The notes below the pieces were generated by a model. The model was not told where the DNA came from, did no database searches, and saw only the letters and a program-made list of their open reading frames with translations. Shown here in pieces: positions 45,089 to 57,100 of a stretch of 64,000 nt of DNA. Numbering within the stretch: the first letter of the stretch is position 1; each line of letters opens with the position of its first letter. Source of the stretch: Streptomyces tendae (lineage in GTDB: Bacteria > Actinomycetota > Actinomycetes > Streptomycetales > Streptomycetaceae); contig NZ_BMUY01000005.1 in the NCBI RefSeq assembly GCF_014650435.1, forward strand, positions 1 to 64,000, read 5' to 3'. A program made the translations under genes and the position numbers.

Positions 45089-45113
45089 GAGGCGCCCCCG
45101 ACGGGGGCGCCTC
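45089..45113 (-). terminator. Intrinsic terminator of the GntR/FadR-type regulator gene
   Basis: GAGGCGCCCCC (45089-45099) pairs perfectly with 45103-45113 around GAC. Reading the minus strand, the stem is followed by TTTTGTGC, a U-tract that orients it for the regulator gene. Confidence 0.9.
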
Positions 45114-45134
45114 GTCCACCGGTCCGCTGCCGGG

Positions 45135-45887
45135 TCAGCGCCGGGCGCGGGCCTCCTCGATCCGCAGCCGCACCGGCGCGTAGTGCTCGGCGAGGGCCGC
45201 CGCGAACTCGGCCGGGTCGCGGTCGCGCACGGCGTCCACGATGCGCTGGTGATTGGCGATGGTGGTCGCCTCGTGCTCGCGCGTGAAGACGTCGAGGTGC
45301 GGCGCGACGATGACGTAGACGTCCCAGAACGCCGCGGACAGCTGGCCGATGAGGTCGTTGCCGAGCGGGGCGAGGAGCAGGGTGTGGAAGGCGCGGTCCG
45401 CCTCGACGAACCCGTGCCCCTCCCCCGCGCCGGCTCGGCGCATCTCCTCGACGTGGGCGTCGAGGCGGGCGATCTGCGCCTCGTCCAGGGCGGAGACGAG
45501 CCGTTCGGCCATGCCCCGCTCGAACAGCTCGCGAACCTCGATGAGGTCGCTCATCACCTGGAAGTCGTCGTCGGGGCTGAGCAGACCGCGGAAGGTGAGA
45601 CTCTCCACCAGGGCGGACAGGCTCAGCCTGCCGACATAGGTGCCGTGCCCGTGCCGCACCTCGACGATGTCGAGCGCGGTGAGGATCCTGATCGCCTCCC
45701 GCACACTGGACCGGCTCGCGCCGAGCGCCTCGCACAGGGCGGGCTCGGTCGGCAGAGGATCCCCCGGGCGCAGGTCGTTGCGCAGGATGTAGGCCTTGAT
45801 GCCGTCGACGACCTCCTGCCGCAACGGTTGTCGTGCCGTCTTGGGCTCCGGCTCTCTCCGCCGAATCGCCCTTTGCCCCACCGCCAC
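45135..45887 (-). CDS. FadR-subfamily GntR regulator of sialic acid genes
   Basis: 250 residues. The GntR winged helix is at about 15-85 (LPTEPALCEALGASRSSVREAIR, read as PTEPALCEALGASRSSV). The all-helical FCD ligand domain spans about 105-235, with the metal-site pattern ...FHTLLLAPLGN and ...NHQRIVDAVRDRD. Such proteins bind sugar acids. I place the start at GTG 45887 (GAGGGG six bases upstream) rather than ATG 45932, which is close to the operator. It sits between the catabolic and transport operons, each with a copy of the same palindrome. Confidence 0.88.
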   Translation of the reverse strand: MAVGQRAIRRREPEPKTARQPLRQEVVDGIKAYILRNDLRPGDPLPTEPALCEALGASRSSVREAIRILTALDIVEVRHGHGTYVGRLSLSALVESLTFRGLLSPDDDFQVMSDLIEVRELFERGMAERLVSALDEAQIARLDAHVEEMRRAGAGEGHGFVEADRAFHTLLLAPLGNDLIGQLSAAFWDVYVIVAPHLDVFTREHEATTIANHQRIVDAVRDRDPAEFAAALAEHYAPVRLRIEEARARR

Positions 45888-45936
45888 CTCTTGACCCCTC
45901 TCACTTGCCCGGCTACGTTCCCACGTTATCAAGCAT

Positions 45937-45953
45937 CAGACATCAGACGTCTG
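45937..45953. promoter_or_regulatory. Operator between the regulator and transporter genes
   Basis: CAGACATCAGACGTCTG in the divergent spacer, 50 bp before the regulator start and 78 bp before the binding-protein start. It would allow autoregulation and control of uptake together. Confidence 0.7.
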
Positions 45954-46030
45954 ACGCGCCGTCGGTGAGGCGCCGACCACACTCGCCTCCTCCACCTTGC
46001 TCGACTCTCATCTCCCGCCTGGAGGACTCC

Positions 46031-47626
46031 TTGTCCGCGCGCAGTGCAGCCGGCGTCGATCGCCGCACGTTCATGAGATACACCAGCGCCATCGGTGTGG
46101 CGACCGCCGTCACCACCGGCCTGACGGCCTGCGGAGGGCCTGCCTCCAGTGGAGACGGTACCGGTGACTCGGGCAGCGGCGGCGACACCATCGAGGCCGG
46201 CCTCTCCTACGCGCTGTCCACCGGCTTCGACCCGATGATCACCTCGGGCGCGACCCCGTACGCGGCCAACATGCACATCTTCGAGGGGCTGGTCGACCTC
46301 GACCCCGCCACGCTCGTGGCGCGGCCTGCACTGGCGACCGGGATGCCCCAGAAGATCAACGCGACGACCTACCGGGCCACCCTGCGCGAGGGCGCGACCT
46401 TCCACGACGGCTCGCCGGTCACCGCGGACGACGTGGTGTTCAGCTTCGAGCGGGTCCTGGACGAGGCGAACGCCTCGCTGATGGCGCAGTTCGTCCCGTT
46501 CGTCGACCGGGTCACGGCCGTCGACAGGTCGACGGTGGAGTTCAAGCTGAAGTACGCCTTCGCGCTCTTCCCCTCGCGCATATCCGTGGTGCGGATCGTG
46601 CCGAAGAAGATCGCGGGCGCCGACGCCAAGTCCTTCGACGCCCGGCCCGTGGGCTCGGGCCCGTACAGGTTCGTGTCGGCGGTCCGCGAGGACAAGATCG
46701 TCATGGAGGCGTACGACAAGTACAACGGGCCGCACCCGGCCAAGGCCAGGAAGATGATCTGGCGGCTGATGTCCGACCCGTCCGCCCGGGTCAGCGCGCT
46801 CAAGTCGGGCCGCGTGCAGGCCATCGAGGACGTGCCCTACATCGACATCAAGGGCTTCACCGGCAAGGACAAGGTGGAGTCGGTCCAGTCCTTCGGGCTG
46901 CTCTTCCTGATGTTCAACTGCGCCGACGAGCGGTTCAGGGACAAGCGGGTGCGGCAGGCCCTGCACTACGCGCTGGACACCGAGAAGATCATCTCCACGG
47001 CACTGCTCGGCAACGCCGAGGCCGCCACCGGTTACGTCCAGGCCACGCACCCGGACTACCGCAAGGCGGCCACCGTCTACACCCACGACGTCGCCAGGGC
47101 GAAGAAGCTGCTCGCCGAGGCGGGCGTGGGCAAGCTCTCCTTCACGCTGATGCTCACCGACACCGGCTGGGTCAAGGACGTCGCGCCGCTGATCAAGGAG
47201 AGCTGGGCCGCTGTCGGTGTCGACGCCCGGCTCGACATCCAGCAGTCCGCCGCCCAGTACGCCAAGATCGACCACGGCGACTTCGAGGCGCTGGCCGCGC
47301 CGGGCGACCCGTCGGTCTTCGGCAACGACGCCGACCTGCTGCTGCGCTGGTTCTACTACGGCTTCTGGCCGGAGAACCGTTACGGCTGGAAGGGCAGCGA
47401 CGCCTACAAGCGGACCAGGTCGCTGCTCGACAAGGCCGCCGCGGAGGCCGACGGGGCCAAGCGCAAGGAGCTGTGGGGCCAGGTGACCGACCTGGTCGCC
47501 GACGAGGCCGCGCTGTACCCGATCCTGCACCGCAAGCTGCCCACCGCCTGGCGGGAGGGGCCGCTGACCGGGTTCAAGCCGCTGCCCACCACCGGGCTGT
47601 CCTTCATCGACGTCGGCCGGGGCTGA
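46031..47626 (+). CDS. ABC transporter solute-binding lipoprotein (Dpp/Opp type), likely sialic acid uptake
   Basis: 531 residues. The N-terminus has a twin-arginine motif (DRRTFMRYT) and a lipobox (GLTACGG), so it is probably a Tat-exported lipoprotein. The SBP_bac_5 domain follows (ANMHIFEGLVDLDPATL, HDGSPVTADDVVFSFERV, FALFPSRISVV). This class binds peptides, nickel or, in the SatABCD-type systems, sialic acid. Substrate here is inferred from the nan genes and shared operator. TTG 46031 has GGAGG five bases upstream. Confidence 0.88.
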   Translation: MSARSAAGVDRRTFMRYTSAIGVATAVTTGLTACGGPASSGDGTGDSGSGGDTIEAGLSYALSTGFDPMITSGATPYAANMHIFEGLVDLDPATLVARPALATGMPQKINATTYRATLREGATFHDGSPVTADDVVFSFERVLDEANASLMAQFVPFVDRVTAVDRSTVEFKLKYAFALFPSRISVVRIVPKKIAGADAKSFDARPVGSGPYRFVSAVREDKIVMEAYDKYNGPHPAKARKMIWRLMSDPSARVSALKSGRVQAIEDVPYIDIKGFTGKDKVESVQSFGLLFLMFNCADERFRDKRVRQALHYALDTEKIISTALLGNAEAATGYVQATHPDYRKAATVYTHDVARAKKLLAEAGVGKLSFTLMLTDTGWVKDVAPLIKESWAAVGVDARLDIQQSAAQYAKIDHGDFEALAAPGDPSVFGNDADLLLRWFYYGFWPENRYGWKGSDAYKRTRSLLDKAAAEADGAKRKELWGQVTDLVADEAALYPILHRKLPTAWREGPLTGFKPLPTTGLSFIDVGRG

Positions 47627-47704
47627 CTCCGCACGCCCAGGCCGCCGGCCGCCGCCGCGCCCCCGCGGGCGGCGGCCCCCGCCCCAATCGCTAGGAACCT
47701 CACG

Positions 47705-48654
47705 ATGGTTGCATTTCTCCGGCTCGCGCTGCGCCGCGTCGCGATGATGCCGGTGATGGTCCTCGGCATCGCGCTGCTGGTCTTCGTGGTCCTCCAGTTC
47801 TCGCCCACCGACCCCGCGTACAACGCGCTGGGCGAGTCGGCGAGCCCGGCGGCACGAGCGGCGTTCGCCGAGGCCAACGGACTCGACGACCCCCTGCCCG
47901 TGCGCTACTTCGCCTTCCTGGGCGATCTGCTGCGCGGAGACCTCGGCGTCACGATGTCGCCCAGTCAGCCCGTCACCGACCGGATCGCCACCGCGTTCCC
48001 GCTCACCCTGCAACTGACCCTGCTCGGCCTGACGCTGGCCGTGGTGCTGGCGCTGCTCTTCGGTGTCCTCAGCGCCGTCTACCGCGACCGCTGGCCGGAC
48101 CAGGTCTTCCGGGTGCTGTCCATGGCCGGCATCGCGCTGCCCTCGTTCTGGATCGGTGTGCTGCTCATCCAGCAGTTCTCGCTGAACATGCCGCTCTTCC
48201 CGACCGGCGGCTACGTCAACCCGGCCGACTCCTTCTCCGGCTGGATCGAGAGCATGACGCTGCCCGCGCTCTCCCTCGCCCTGCCCGTCGCCTCGTCGCT
48301 GGCCCGTCTCGTCCGCACCTCGATGGTCACCGAACTCGACCGCGACTACGTGCGCACCGCCAGGGGCAGCGGCCTGCCGCCGTTCCTGATCATCCGGTCG
48401 GTGCTGCGCAACGCCCTGGTCACCCCGTTGACCGTGCTCGGCGTCAAGGTCGGCTACATGCTCAGCGGCGCCGTCGTCATCGAGGCGATCTTCGACCTGC
48501 CCGGCATGGGCAAGCTGATCCTCGAGGGCGTCAACGGAGGCGACGTCGGCCTTGTCCAGGGCACCGTGCTCACCATCGCGATCGCCTTCCTCGTGGTCAA
48601 CGTCGTCGTCGACCTGCTCTACCTGCTCGTCAACCCGCGCATCAGGACGGTGTG

Positions 48655-48655
<1 letters not shown>
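47705..48655 (+). CDS. ABC transporter permease (DppB type)
   Basis: 316 residues and six membrane helices beginning with LRRVAMMPVMVLGIALLVFVV. The EAA-loop is around RTARGSGLPPFLIIRSVLRNALV, and AVVIEAIFDLPGMGKL follows. It is the first inner-membrane subunit of the sialic acid-type importer. Its TGA overlaps the next ATG (TGATG), giving coupled translation. Confidence 0.92.
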
Positions 48656-50663
<2,008 letters not shown>

Positions 50664-50667
<4 letters not shown>

Positions 50668-51683
50668 CCGCCACCGAGGACAGCACCATGGACCCACTCG
50701 TCCGGCTCGACCGCATCCACGTACGGCACAGGGCCCGCAGCGGCGGCATCCTGCGCCGGGACGCCGTGCACGCCCTCACCGACGCCTCCCTGGAGGTCCG
50801 GCGCGGCGAGATCCTGGGACTCGTCGGCGAGTCGGGCTGCGGCAAGTCCACTCTGGCCCGCGTGGTCACCGGACTGCAGCGCCCCACAGAGGGACACGTC
50901 TACTTCCGGGGCCGGGACCTGTGGACGATGGGCGCCGCCGAGCGGCGCACCGGATTCGGGGCCTCGGTCGGCGTGGTCTTCCAGGACGCCTCCACCGCGC
51001 TGAACCCGAGGCTGCCCGTGCGCCGGATCCTGCGCGACCCGCTGGACGTGCACCAACGCGGTACGCGGGCCGAGCGCGACGCCCGGGTGGAGGAGCTCCT
51101 CGACCTGGTCGGGCTGCCCGGCCACACCCTGGACGCGCTGCCGGGCCAGCTGTCCGGCGGTCAGCGCCAGCGCGTGGCCATCGCCCGTGCGCTGGCCCTG
51201 GAGCCGGAGCTGATCGTCGCCGACGAGCCCACCAGCGCCCTGGACGTGTCGGTGCGCGCCCAGATCCTCAACCTGCTGGTGGACCTGCGGGCCCGGCTGG
51301 GCCTCGGCATGGTGTTCATCTCGCACGACGTGCAGACGGTGCGCTATCTGGCGGACCGCATCGCGGTGCTGTACCTGGGCCGGGTGGTCGAGGAGGGCGG
51401 GGCCGCCGAGGTCTCCGGCGCCTCCCGGCACCCGTACACCGAGGCGCTGCTCTCCGCGACGCCGAGCCTGCTGGAGCGCCCCGACCGGATCGTGCTGCAC
51501 GGCCCGGTGCCGTCGGCCACCAACCCGCCCACCGGCTGCCCTTTCCGGACCCGCTGCTGGAAGGCGGACGACGCCTGCGCCACCGCCTTCCCGGCGGCGA
51601 CGGAGGGGCACGGGGGACATCGGTGGCACTGCGTCCACCCCAAGGAGAGCAGGGTCCCCGACGAAGTGGTGAGCGGAGGCTGA
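50664..51683 (+). CDS. ABC transporter ATP-binding protein (DppF type)
   Basis: 339 residues. Walker [15 protein letters not shown]-loop VVFQDASTALNPR, signature LSGGQRQRVAIARAL, Walker B LIVADEPTSALD, H-loop ISHDVQ. The oligopeptide-ABC C-terminal domain has a Cys motif (CPFRTRCWKADDAC). It pairs with the ATPase half of the fusion protein. ATG 50664 overlaps the previous stop (ATGA). Confidence 0.93.
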
Positions 51684-51780
51684 CAGGTATCGGCCGGCCC
51701 GGGGCGGGGCATGCGTGTCTTGGCACTCCCCCACTGGGCGCCGTGGCGGCACGGCGGCCGGCTGATACGAGAATGGTTCC

Positions 51781-54063
51781 ATGAACGCACTGGTCCGGCG
51801 CCCGCCCTGGGTCGAGGTGCTGGTCTGGTGCGTGGCGGTGCTGAGCCTGACCGTCTTGGCCGCGGCGGCCGTCGTCCGCAGTACGGTGCTGGACCCCGGG
51901 TTCTACGGCCAGGTGCTGGAGGACGAGCGCGCCTACCAGCGCTTCTACGACGAGGTGCTGGTGGACCCGGGCAGCACGCCGTTCACCAGCGACCTGCTGG
52001 AGCGGCTGCCCGTTCCGCAGTCGACCATCACCTCGAACCTGAAGGTGGTGATCCCGCCGGAGACGCTGCGGACGATGGGCGAGGGCCAGATCGCGGAAAT
52101 GGTCCACTACCTGGAGGGCGACAGCGACCGGCTGCGGATCACGGTCGACCTGGAGCCCGTCGTCGCGAACGTCGAGCGGCTCAGCCAGGCGTACTTCGGT
52201 GACGCCGTCGCCGCGCTGCAGAAGCGCTCCGAACCGGACTTCCAGGCCTTCGTGCAGCACCTGAGCGAGCTGGTGGCGCGGGTGGTGGCCGGTGAGGCGC
52301 CGCTTGAGGAGCTGCCGACGCTGCCGCTGTCGCACAGCCAGGCGGTCGCCGCCACGGACGCGCTGATGCGGCTGGTCCCGGACGGCACGACGCACGAGGG
52401 CGTCAGATCGACCGTGCGCACGGCGCTGGACCGGGGCGACGTGGCCTCGGCCCTGGCCGCGATCGCCCCGGTCGCGCTGACCGACCAGGTCCGGGACGCC
52501 GCCGAGGAACTGCTGCGGGAGGCGAGGCAGGGCACCTGGGTCGTCACCGTCGACGTCGAGCCCGGGACCGAGGCGCTGGCCCCGCTGGACCGCGCCCGGA
52601 ACGTGACCCGGCTCTTCCAGGACGTGGTGGAACCGGCGGCGGCCGTGCTGTGCGCCGCCGCGCTCACCCTGCTGTGGTTGTTGACGCCGTCGCCCGCCAA
52701 GCGCCGGCTGATGCCGCTGGGCTGGGTGCCGGCGGCGGCCGCCTCCGTGCTGGCGCTCACCGTGCTCCTGCTGCGGCTGACGCTGGGCGACACGCTGTTC
52801 GGCACCCCGACGTCGTGGCCGCCGGCGGCGTCGGGACTGCTCGCCGACGTCCAGGCCGCCGCGCTCGACCGGCTGCTGAACACCGCCGTGGTCGTCGCGG
52901 TGATCCTGCTCGCCGCGGGCGCCCTGCTGATCACCGTCGGCTGGGTGTGGCAGACCCGGCCCAGTGTGCCGGTCCTCACCGATCCGCGGCACGTTCCGGC
53001 GCTGACCTTCACCGTCACCGCCGTCGCCCTCGTCGGGACGATGCTGGCGCCGGTGGCGATCAGCGGTTCCTCGCCGCGGATCTGCCAGGGCAGCGCCGAG
53101 TTGTGCGACGCCCGTTACGACGAGATCGCCCAGCTCGCGTCGCACAACGCGATGGCGACGACGGCGGACCGGTTCATCGGCCCCCTGCAGGACCCGGACA
53201 TCGTCGGTCAGCTGGGCGCGGGCTCGCGGGTCCTGCTGCTCGACACCCACCGCTGGGAGCGGCCCGAGGAGGTGGCCCAGCGGCTGAGCACCTCGGACTT
53301 CTCCCCCGCCGAGCGCCGTCGGCTGACCACGATCCTGAAACAGGTCAACCCGCCCCATCCGGGCCTGTGGCTGTGTCACTCGGTGTGCGGCGCCGGGGCC
53401 CTCGAACTGGAGCCGACGCTGCGGCAGATCGGAGAGTGGCTGCGCGACAACCCCACGGAGATCGTCACGCTGATCCTCCAGGACGGGGTGGACGCGGTGA
53501 CCACCCAGGACGCCTTCGCCAGGGCCGGCCTCTCGGACCTGCTGTACGAGCCGGACCGGGACCCGGACCGCCCGTGGCCGAAGCTCGAGGACATGATCGA
53601 CAGCGGTCGGCGGCTGGTCGTCTTCGCGGAGCAGGCGGACGGGCCCGCGCCCTGGTACCGGAACCTCTACCGGTACGGCATGGAGACGCCGTTCGCCTTC
53701 CGCAGCCCGGACGAGATGTCCTGCCTGCCCAACCGGGGCGGCTCGGACAAGCGGCTGTTCCTGCTGAACCACTTCGTCACGGCGGGCGGCGGGCTGCGGC
53801 TCGACGCCGGGGTCGTCAACTCCCGGCAGCGGGTGCTGGAGCGGGCGCACACCTGTGAGCGGCAGCGCGGCAGACCGGTCAACTTCATCGCGGTGGACTA
53901 CGCGACGATCGGCGACGCGCTGGGCGCGGTGAACGAACTCAACGCCGAACGCCGCAAGGACGACGCCCGCGTCCCCGTCGAGCGCACTCCCGGCCGGCTC
54001 CCGGACCCGGCGGAAGCCCGGCGGCGCGGTGGTGCTCCGCGCCGCCGGGCGGCCTCCCGGTGA
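51781..54063 (+). CDS. Membrane-anchored PI-PLC-like phosphodiesterase
   Basis: 760 residues. TM1 at about 10-33, an extracytoplasmic helical domain (35-280) and four TM helices (about 283-305, 315-338, 364-388, 403-424) come first. The outside C-terminal domain (430-725) is similar to phosphatidylinositol-specific phospholipase C X-type barrels. ASHNAMAT holds His455, LDTHRWE holds His490, LWLCHSVCGAG holds His533, and NPTEIVTLILQDG and VVFAEQADGPAPWY follow. A charged linker ends the protein. The double-His arrangement suggests a phosphodiesterase acting on lipids or lipid-linked polymers at the membrane surface; the substrate is unknown. Confidence 0.78.
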   Translation: MNALVRRPPWVEVLVWCVAVLSLTVLAAAAVVRSTVLDPGFYGQVLEDERAYQRFYDEVLVDPGSTPFTSDLLERLPVPQSTITSNLKVVIPPETLRTMGEGQIAEMVHYLEGDSDRLRITVDLEPVVANVERLSQAYFGDAVAALQKRSEPDFQAFVQHLSELVARVVAGEAPLEELPTLPLSHSQAVAATDALMRLVPDGTTHEGVRSTVRTALDRGDVASALAAIAPVALTDQVRDAAEELLREARQGTWVVTVDVEPGTEALAPLDRARNVTRLFQDVVEPAAAVLCAAALTLLWLLTPSPAKRRLMPLGWVPAAAASVLALTVLLLRLTLGDTLFGTPTSWPPAASGLLADVQAAALDRLLNTAVVVAVILLAAGALLITVGWVWQTRPSVPVLTDPRHVPALTFTVTAVALVGTMLAPVAISGSSPRICQGSAELCDARYDEIAQLASHNAMATTADRFIGPLQDPDIVGQLGAGSRVLLLDTHRWERPEEVAQRLSTSDFSPAERRRLTTILKQVNPPHPGLWLCHSVCGAGALELEPTLRQIGEWLRDNPTEIVTLILQDGVDAVTTQDAFARAGLSDLLYEPDRDPDRPWPKLEDMIDSGRRLVVFAEQADGPAPWYRNLYRYGMETPFAFRSPDEMSCLPNRGGSDKRLFLLNHFVTAGGGLRLDAGVVNSRQRVLERAHTCERQRGRPVNFIAVDYATIGDALGAVNELNAERRKDDARVPVERTPGRLPDPAEARRRGGAPRRRAASR

Positions 54064-54114
54064 CCGGCTCGGGCCTGGTCGGCCGTTACCGGTCGGGCTG
54101 CTACTGGGCGGCTC

Positions 54115-57100
54115 CTACTGGTTGATCTTGAACTGGGAGCCGGGTTCGATCCGTATGTCCTCCTCGGCCGAGTTGGTGATCGTGACGTCGGTCAGGGTCG
54201 CGCTGCCGCGGGCGCCGCCCATCGCGAGGATGCCGGAGCCGTTGTTCGACTTGTCGATGCGGACGTTCTGGATCTTCACGTCCGGCATCGCACCGCCTCC
54301 CGTCTTGAACTGGATGCCGTCGTAGGTCGAGTCGAGGATCTCGGTGTCCCGGATGGTCACGCCCGGGATGTCCTGACCCTGCGCGAAGAGGGTGATGGCG
54401 CCGAACTCCTGCGCCTCGCCCCAGAACGCGCCGCCCGTGCGGTGCAGGGCGTTGCCCGCGATCAGGGTCTGCCCGGAGAAGGGCAGCGGGTCGTGGTCGG
54501 TGGCGAGCATGATGCCGGGGTAGTTCATGGTGTCGGAGACGACGTTGTTCTCGATGGTGTTGCCGTAACCGCCGTACACCGCGATGCCGTTGGCCCGCCA
54601 CGGCAGTTGGATCGTGTTGTTGCGGAAGTGGTTGTCGTGGCCGATGTCCACGGACGGGTCCTTGACGTACTTGTTGGCCCAGACCGCGAGCGAGTCGTCG
54701 CCGGTGGTGCGGAAGGAGGAGTTGTAGACGGTGGAGTTGCGGGTGCCGTTGGAGAAGTTGATGCCGTCCGCGTAGGTGTCGCGGATGCGCATGCCGGTGA
54801 ACTCCAGGCCGTCGGCGGGGCCCCACAGTTCGGGGATGTTCGAGTAGTCGCGGCCGACCCAGACACCGACGTTGGCGTGCTCGATCCACACGTTGCTGAT
54901 CTTGGTGTCCTTGCCGAAGCGGCCGTTGAGCCCGACGCCGCCCTCCGCGTTGCCGTCACCGCCGCGGATGGTGCCCGAGCCGAAGATGGCGATGTCGGAG
55001 ATCTGCGTGTTGCCGTCGATGTCGAAGCCGAAGTTGCCCTCGTGCGGGTGGTTGATGCCGCCGGCCTCCTGCGGCGGGGTCAGGGTGTAGAGCTGGGAGT
55101 GCCACATGCCGGCGCCGCGGACCGTGACGTTGCTGATGCCGACCTGGTTGTACTGGCCGCGGTTGAGCGGATCGTCGGTGAGGATCTTCTGCTCCTGGCG
55201 CCACTGCCCGGCGGGGATCCACACGCAGTCGATCCTGCCGTTCTGGTCGTCGGTTACGGCGCGCTGGATGGCGTCGGTGTCGTCGAGTCCGTCGCCGGGG
55301 ACGGCCCCGTACTCGGTGATGGAGGTGCACTCGGCGGGCTTGGTCTTGGCGGGCGCGACCTGCTCCAGGTCGATCAGGTCGATGACGTAGTAGGCGGCCG
55401 AGTCGCCCAAGTCGCGCTGGAGGCGGAACTCGGTGCCCTGCGGGAAGGTCCGGTCGAGGAGCGCGTGGGACTCGTCGAAGAGGCGCCGGGCGTCGCCGCC
55501 GGGCCGGTTGGTGAGGCCCTCCGGGTCGTCGGTGCTGCCGTAGAGCCAGCTGTGCTTGGACGACAGGTTGAGCTTCTGCACGAACTCGCCGTCGGCGTAG
55601 AGGCTGATGGTGGCCTCGGCTCCGCCGCCGCCGGGGGCGTCGGGGATGGAGTTGCGCACTACGATGGAGTTGGTGGGTGTGGTGGAGGTGAACTCGACGT
55701 ACTCGCCGGTCGAGTCGAGCCGTACGGACTCGCGGCCCGAGGACTCGGTGCCGAAGTTGGTGTGCCCGAAGGTCCGCTTGGCGTCGGTGCTGAGCAGCGT
55801 GCCGTCGTACCGGCCGTCCTCCGCCTCGTACTCGGTGTACGGCACGGCGGCGCCGCGTCCGACGACGAGGGACTTGGCGAGCACGTTGTTGTTCTCGTTG
55901 GTCTCGGCGACCCGGGCGGTGGCGTCGGCGGTGGCGGTGAGGGTGACCCCGCCGCTCGTCGCCTTCCAGGTGCCGCTGACCGGCACGTTCACCGTGGCGC
56001 CCGCCGCGACCTGTCCGGTGGTGCCGTCCAGGGTGGTGGAGCCGGCCTGGACCCGGGTCACCGTGCCCGCCTCGACGGCGCTGGTGCCGCGGTTGTGCAC
56101 GGCGACGGTGAAGGAGACCTCGGCGCCCACCGCCGGGTTGGCCGGGTTGGTGGTGATGGACCGCACCTCGAGGTCCGGTCCTGGAGCCCGGTCGACGACG
56201 AGGCGGTCGGTGGCGGAGCGGCTGTTGTTGGTGTCGTCCAGTTCGGCGACGGTGTCCTTCGGGTCTGCCACGGCGGCGACCGCGTAGCTGCCGGCCGCGT
56301 GGGTACCGGTGGAGACGGCGACCTCGGTGGACTCGCCGGGGTCGAGCGCGGGGACGGCGGCGCTGCCGGCCGTGGTGCCCTCCACGGTGACCTCGGTGGT
56401 GGTCGCGGCCGAGGGCGCGGTGCCGGCGTTGCGGACCGTGGCGTTGACGGTGACCTCGTCGCGCTCGTTCGGCGCCGCGGGCGACCAGTCGAGCGCGGCC
56501 GAGGGCGCGGTGCCGGCGTTGCGGACCGTGGCGTTGACGGTGACCTCGTCGCGCTCGTTCGGCGCCGCGGGCGACCAGTCGAGGCCGGTGACGGTGAGGT
56601 CGGGCGCGGGTGCGGCGGTGCCGAGGACCTGGAACTCTGCGACCTGGCCGCCGGAGGCGCCGGTGTTGGAGAAGAACCTGAGCCGTACGTCGGAGACCCG
56701 GCCGCTGACCGGGATGGTCACCGCGTTGTCCTGCCCCGGGCTGAAGGCGTAGTCGGCGCGCTCGCGCAGCGAGGTGAAGCCGCTCTCGCCCTGCGCCCGG
56801 CCGAGCACCTGGATGCTCTGGGTGCGGGCGGACCAGACCGGGTCCGGGTTGAGCTTGACGACCACGCCGCTGACGTCGGCGTCGGCGCCGAGCTTGACGG
56901 TGAGGTCGGCCGGGTTGCCGGCGGCCTCCCAGTAGGTGGAGGTGGAGTCGTCGGTGGCGTTGGCGGCGACGTAGTTCTGGGTCGTCGAGGTGGCCTCGGC
57001 CGGCTTGTTGCGGGCGAGGTTGGTGCCGGTGGGCGGCGGGCCGGTGTCGACGCCGTCGCCGTACACCTCCAGCTCGGCCAGTTGTGCGGCGTTCCAGCCG

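Noticed and set aside
54137..54160. GGTTCGATCC resembling a tRNA T-arm
   Set aside because: It lies within the conserved end of the GH87 gene and no acceptor, D or anticodon arms can be built around it.
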